A stretch of 64,000 bases of DNA from the NCBI GenBank assembly GCA_050699635.1, contig JBOHFK010000003.1, positions 50,496 through 114,495 on the forward strand, written 5' to 3'. Shown piece after piece: positions 61,521-64,000 of this stretch; position 1 is the stretch's first letter, and each line of letters starts with the position of its first letter. The position numbers and the translations under genes are program-made. The stretch is from GCA-003244245 sp050699635. Lineage in GTDB: Bacteria; Actinomycetota; Actinomycetes; Mycobacteriales; Pseudonocardiaceae. Under the pieces are notes generated by a model that saw only the letters and a list, made by a program, of their open reading frames with translations, ran no database searches and was not told the DNA's origin.

Positions 61521-62626
61521 CAGCGGTCATCCTTGTCTTTCTCGAAGGCGTGAGCCAGCGCGGCCCTCAACATCCGGTTGCGGGCATCAGCCCCGACCGT
61601 CGTATACACCGCTGTCGTGGACGCCCAGGAGTGTCCTACCTGCTGCTGCACGAACAGCGGATCCGTCCCGTCCTCGATGAGATGGGACACATACGAGTGC
61701 CGCAGCGAATGCACGGAAAGATCATCTGGGAGGGTCAGCCAACCGGCGGAACTGAGCGAACCGCTCGTCGATCTGGCGGGGTGAGATCCGTCCACCGCGT
61801 TCGGTCAGCCACACCCCAGGATGCCGGTCACAACCGTAAAGGGGCCGTACCTCCTCCAGGTACTGGGCCAGCGTCTCGGCCGCCCACGGCATCACCGTGG
61901 CCACCGCCCGCCGCCGCGGCGGGCTGCCCCGCATCGCCTTGCCATAACGCACCTGCAGCACCCCGAACCGGCCCAGCTCCGGTGCCGCCGGGTTGCTGGC
62001 GAAGTCGACCACATCCAGCATCGCCGCCTCCCGACGGCGCAACCCCCACCCATAGACCACCTTGAACAAGCTGGCGTCGCGGAAGGTGGCCAACCACCCC
62101 TTGCGCCGCGAGCTCGCCGCCCGCTCCACCCGGTCATCCGCGGCATCGAAGAACGCCTGCAACTCCTGGCGGGTCAACGGGCGACGCTCCGGACGACCCT
62201 CATAGTCGGCCACGTGCGCGGCGAGGTTGTCCTCATGGCACACCTGCACCGGCCGGGCACCGACCCGCTGCTCACACTCAGCGACCCAGCCATAGCGGGG
62301 ATCGCACACATAGCCCAGAAACATCGCCAGCGCGCCCCTGATAAGACCGCACCGTCGAATGCGCCCACCCACCCGCGGCGAACCAGGCCTCCACCTGCGC
62401 AGACGACCACTCCCACGGCCAACCACCGAACTCAGCGAACCGGCGCCACGATCCGTTCCCGGCCCTCGATCAACGAACTACTCAACCGGCGGCTGAGCTG
62501 CTGGCGACGCCAACCCTCCAGCATCGCCGCGAACAACGCCGGCTCCTCCCGCAGCGGCGTCGCACCATCGACCAACACCAGCGCCGCAGAGCCCGCCGCT
62601 CGTTCCGCCACCCAGAACCTCACCAT
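61520..62626 (-). pseudogene. Tyrosine recombinase with three frameshifts
   Basis: The pieces join to an integrase of about 365 residues. N-terminal piece MVRFWVAERAAGSAALVLVD; after a shift near 62440 RRFAEFGGWPWEWSSAQVEA; after an extra G in a GGGG run near 62340 ALAMFLGYVCDPRYGWVAE and GWGLRRREAAMLDVVDF (catalytic Arg); after an extra C near 61735 LSVHSLRHSYVSHLIEDGT, GHSWASTTAVYTTV (HxxR and Tyr). All catalytic residues are still encoded. It is followed by the XRE and zinc-ribbon genes, an order I have seen described for paired actinobacterial recombinases and comparable in outline to Tn554 tnpABC. Confidence 0.75.
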
Positions 62627-62800
62627 CAGAAGTCCACACTGAATGCAACAAACCAACACTCAGCGCAACAGAATCAGATGACGCATCGTGGCACTAGACG
62701 CAACAGATGACGTTCTCACCCAGGTCACACCGCGTGTCGGACAACTCCCGCGACCTGCCCGCCAGAAGGACTGTGACCTCGAATCCCAGGCAGACCACAA
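62627..62800. other. Junction between two recombinase remnants
   Basis: No gene. CAGATGACG occurs twice (near 62675 and 62705), each close to a short CGCAACA-type motif. This could be the edge of one inserted element. Confidence 0.3.
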
Positions 62801-63915
62801 TCACACAACCCGCCGAATGATGCAGCCCATGCAACTCCGCTCACTTGCATTCCGGTCGCCGCCGTGTGCCGCAGCCGGTGCGCACCGACTCGCGGCAGGC
62901 CCGCCCGGTCGCACGCCGCGCGCACAACCCAGGCGATCGTGCTGCGATTCACCAGACCACGCGGCGCGTTCACCCGCAGAAACAACGCCCGGCACTCGCA
63001 CTGCGGGCGGCGACGAAGATACGAGACGATCGCCTCGCCGACATCGACCGGCAAGGGCAGCAGGTCCTCCCCGACTGCCCTTCCCGTGAACGAGCAGCAG
63101 CCCGCCACCCCAGTCGACATCATCGAGCGTGATCGCGGCGACCTCGCCGGCGCGCAGCCCAAGGCGTGACAGCAGCAACAGGATCGTGTGATCGCGGCGG
63201 CCAACCAGCGTGCGCCGATCGCAGCTGGCCAACAGCTCTCTGACCGCGGTCGGCTCCAGCCCGCGCGGGAGCGTGCGATCCCGCAGGTCGGCGACCGACG
63301 GAACCGCCCACACCAGCGGCACCTCGATCACGCCAGCGAGGTGCAGGTAGCGCAGAAACGACCGCAGCGCGCACCCCAGATCCCGCGCTCCCGACGCGCT
63401 GCGCTTCGGGCACTCGCGCGCCAGAAACATGCTCACATCCGCCGCCGAGAGCCGCTCCAGACCCAGCCCGTCAGGGCGCTCCCAGCCCTCAAGGAACAAT
63501 CGCGCGACCGGCACATACGCATCGAGCACCGTGTGCTCCGACAGCTGCCGCTCGACCAGCAGATAACGGCGGTACTCGGCCAGCAGCTCCTCAAACACCC
63601 CCTGCGCGAGTGGCGGTGCCGGCACGACCCCCAGCTCCTGCAAGTACTCCAGCAGCAGCGCCAAGCTCTGCGACGAGACCCACGTCACGAGACCCTCGCG
63701 CGCCGCGAGTCAACGAACCGCCCGACCCTCTCGCCAGTCAGCTCACCGACGCCAAGCCCTTCGCACTCGAGCCAGCGACTCAGCTGATCGAGCTGGCACA
63801 GCCTGTTCGCCATCACCGATCGCGAATACACCCGAGACCGCAACCACCCCTCAAACCCCGCCGCGAACGGCGCCAACGGCCCCAACACCACCGGGAACCA
63901 CACCTTCTTGCCCAT
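62801..63915 (-). pseudogene. Second tyrosine recombinase, frameshifted and truncated
   Basis: It starts at ATG 63915 behind GGAGG (MGKKVWFPVVLGPLAPFAAG). A shift near 63690 moves reading to LVTWVSSQSLALLLEYLQEL, and the SAM-like core binding domain and first catalytic Arg (SRLGLRAGEVAAITLDDVDW) follow. A second shift near 63085 moves it to EDLLPLPVDVGEAIVSYLRRR. HRLRHTAATGM holds the HxxR box, but the protein is lost soon after, near 62840, before the LGH box and catalytic Tyr. Inactive. It is of the type found as the first member of recombinase trios (RIT) or in integrases of transposon-like elements. Confidence 0.72.
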
Positions 63916-64000
63916 CGCTGCCTCCGATCGGATCGCAGAACACCAATCCGAGAAGCTTCGACCAGACAGCCACGATTATGTTGAACAGATCACCGCCCTG

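Noticed and set aside
58794..64000. Right-hand attachment site of the element at tRNA-Leu
   Set aside because: I found no second copy of the tRNA 3' end inside the window, so no boundary is claimed.

Overview
The window is GC-rich actinobacterial chromosome, most like a member of the Pseudonocardiales or a relative of the mycobacteria. It carries a complete Pup-proteasome locus (mpa, dop, pup, prcB, prcA, pafA, pafB, pafC), the mycothiol ligase mshC, tatA/tatC and helY. The order helY-tatC-tatA-pafCBA-prcAB-pup-dop-mpa-trmI-RecB-like nuclease-hisG-hisE-metH-PAC2-mshC matches, from memory, the Rv2092c-Rv2130c backbone of Mycobacterium tuberculosis. It continues with homologues of the Rv2133c-Rv2141c stretch (kinase-fold protein, DUF3090, phosphomutase, LppL-like lipoprotein, M20 peptidase).

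Layout. 1-16.4 kb: end of ilvD, then helY, a methyltransferase/PadR pair, a lipid kinase, tatC/tatA and the Pup-proteasome genes, interrupted by a secreted tannase/feruloyl-esterase gene between prcA and pafA. 16.5-23.6 kb: YceI, fragments of a TetR regulator and a glycosyltransferase, mpa, trmI, a RecB-like nuclease, a VapBC-type pair and hisG/hisE. 23.6-30.0 kb: an accessory island between hisE and metH, with a broken XRE/TPR regulator, a 930-residue membrane NACHT NTPase and a PstS-like fragment. 30-43 kb: metH, PAC2, a nucleotide pyrophosphatase-like protein, mshC, a broken MerB-like gene, and a MoxR-type ATPase/VWA pair. 43-50.5 kb: the most unusual part. 50.5-58.8 kb: housekeeping genes up to a tRNA-Leu. 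58.8-64 kb: decayed tyrosine recombinases next to that tRNA, an integration hot spot.

The candidate new system is a small family of glycine-rich peptides. Four genes (34994, 39269, 43708 and 47570, all +) start with nearly the same 25-residue leader, consensus MSDxLSxxExxxQxVELLPARTVLSL, and then diverge into Gly/Asn/Ser-rich tails. Two of them head three-gene cassettes that look like a tandem duplication: precursor, then a membrane metalloprotease (HECGH plus a DGY..LSDL motif) with an N-terminal segment resembling a PqqD-like peptide-recognition domain, then an exported protein with a GIN/DUF2807-like beta domain behind a low-complexity linker. Each precursor is separated from its protease by a strong hairpin. 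Each protease appears to start at a non-canonical AUC or AUU codon behind a good Shine-Dalgarno. I infer a RiPP-like or leader-processed secreted-peptide system: the protease recognises and cuts the common leader, the Gly-rich product is released, and the GIN protein sits with it at the cell surface. Function is not shown by sequence alone.

The core genes read cleanly. Frameshifts and truncations cluster in the accessory segments (24.4-26 kb, 29.4-30 kb, 37.7 kb, 59-64 kb), which points to real decay rather than general sequence error, although several of the indels lie in short homopolymers.
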